This document shows positions 13,149 through 13,375 of a stretch of 13,375 nt of DNA, in pieces (positions within the stretch are counted from its first letter, which is position 1; every line of letters begins with the position of its first letter). Position numbers and translations under genes: made by a program. The stretch is from assembly GCA_903917955.1 (NCBI GenBank), contig CAIXCO010000078.1, positions 1 to 13,375 of the forward strand, in the 5' to 3' direction. This DNA comes from an uncultured Chlorobiaceae bacterium (lineage in GTDB: Bacteria > Bacteroidota > Chlorobiia > Chlorobiales > Chlorobiaceae). The notes under the pieces are model-generated. The model made no database searches, had not been told where the DNA came from, and saw only the letters and a program-made list of their open reading frames with translations.

Positions 13149-13375
13149 ATGATAGCAGAGCAGACAAAAGCGCCAGCCTTCACCCTTCCTGATTCCGAAG
13201 GCAGGCAGGTTTCTCTCTCCGACTTTACCGGCAAAAAAGTACTCATCATCTTCTACCCCGGCGATGATACCCCGGTCTGTACCGCGCAGTTGTGCGACTA
13301 CCGTAACAACGTGCTCGAATTCACCAAACGCGACATCGTGGTGCTCGGCATCAGTTCAGACAGCCAGGCCTCCCA
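13149..13375 (+). CDS. bcp: Thioredoxin-dependent peroxiredoxin, PrxQ/Bcp type (C-terminus cut by window edge)
   Basis: Seventy-five codons are visible before the right edge. The protein reduces hydrogen peroxide and organic peroxides through a reactive cysteine and is recycled by thioredoxin. The visible part shows the thioredoxin-fold start APAFTLPDSEG, the strand VLIIFYPGDDTPVCT with the peroxidatic C44, and a second cysteine at 49 (C44-TAQL-C49). That five-residue offset is the PrxQ/Bcp pattern for the resolving cysteine. The usual P-G-C-T is P-V-C-T here, as in some 2-Cys relatives. LGISSDSQAS follows near the edge. The ATG at 13149 has only a weak purine-rich GTAGAAG upstream. It is transcribed away from nifS. 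An anaerobic phototroph would need it for protection when oxygen intrudes, and it may share regulation with the divergent Fe-S genes. Confidence 0.92.
   Translation, partial: MIAEQTKAPAFTLPDSEGRQVSLSDFTGKKVLIIFYPGDDTPVCTAQLCDYRNNVLEFTKRDIVVLGISSDSQAS

Noticed and set aside
1..13375. CRISPR array, insertion sequence, tRNA, rRNA or prophage
   Set aside because: I found no regularly spaced direct repeats, transposase or integrase motifs, cloverleaf-like segments or rRNA stretches on either strand.

Overview
The window looks like chromosomal DNA from a green sulfur bacterium (Chlorobiaceae, Chlorobium/Pelodictyon type). The main reason is a UbiA-family (bacterio)chlorophyll synthase with all the chlorophyll-synthase motifs. 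It sits beside a phytol/farnesol-kinase-like membrane protein and a GT2 glycosyltransferase resembling the chlorobactene glucosyltransferase CruC. From memory, the order nifS-nifU-miaB-bchK-...-cruC matches the Chlorobaculum tepidum CT1995-CT1987 neighbourhood; this was not checked here. Base composition is moderate and fairly even. I see no insertion sequences, integrases, CRISPR arrays, tRNAs or rRNAs, so this reads as a core chromosomal segment.

Layout. (1) 1-1663, minus strand: a small operon of two uncharacterised genes, a four-cysteine-motif protein and a DUF4438 protein cut by the left edge. (2) 1664-1821 is a divergent intergenic region, followed by a plus-strand membrane-anchored M23 (LytM-type) peptidase (1822-3195). 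(3) A perfect 18-bp hairpin separates it from a convergent minus-strand cold-shock protein gene (3272-3481), which has a recognisable promoter and a leader of about 130 nt. (4) A seven-blade WD40 protein (3709-4659, minus). (5) 4784-12760, minus strand: a run of eight closely spaced genes read in the order nifS, nifU, miaB, bchK, polyprenol/phytol kinase, lpxH, hisG, GT2 (cruC-like). (6) A 364-nt divergent intergenic region with several inverted repeats. (7) A plus-strand PrxQ/Bcp peroxiredoxin cut by the right edge.

How the genes fit together. NifS takes sulfur from cysteine and NifU is the scaffold on which Fe-S clusters form. MiaB, the next gene, is a radical-SAM enzyme that needs two such clusters, so the first three genes make a coherent Fe-S supply-and-use group. 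BchK attaches an isoprenoid tail (farnesyl in chlorosome BChl c/d/e) to bacteriochlorophyllide. The adjacent kinase could recycle the free alcohol to its phosphate. The CruC-like transferase would glycosylate the chlorosome carotenoid. LpxH (lipid A) and HisG (histidine) lie inside this pigment group with no obvious pathway link. No wholly new system is evident. The most interesting points are the BchK-kinase pairing, the DUF4438/four-Cys pair, an M23 active-site variant, an 8-codon minicistron overlapping miaB, and a C7 tract at the start of the glycosyltransferase gene.
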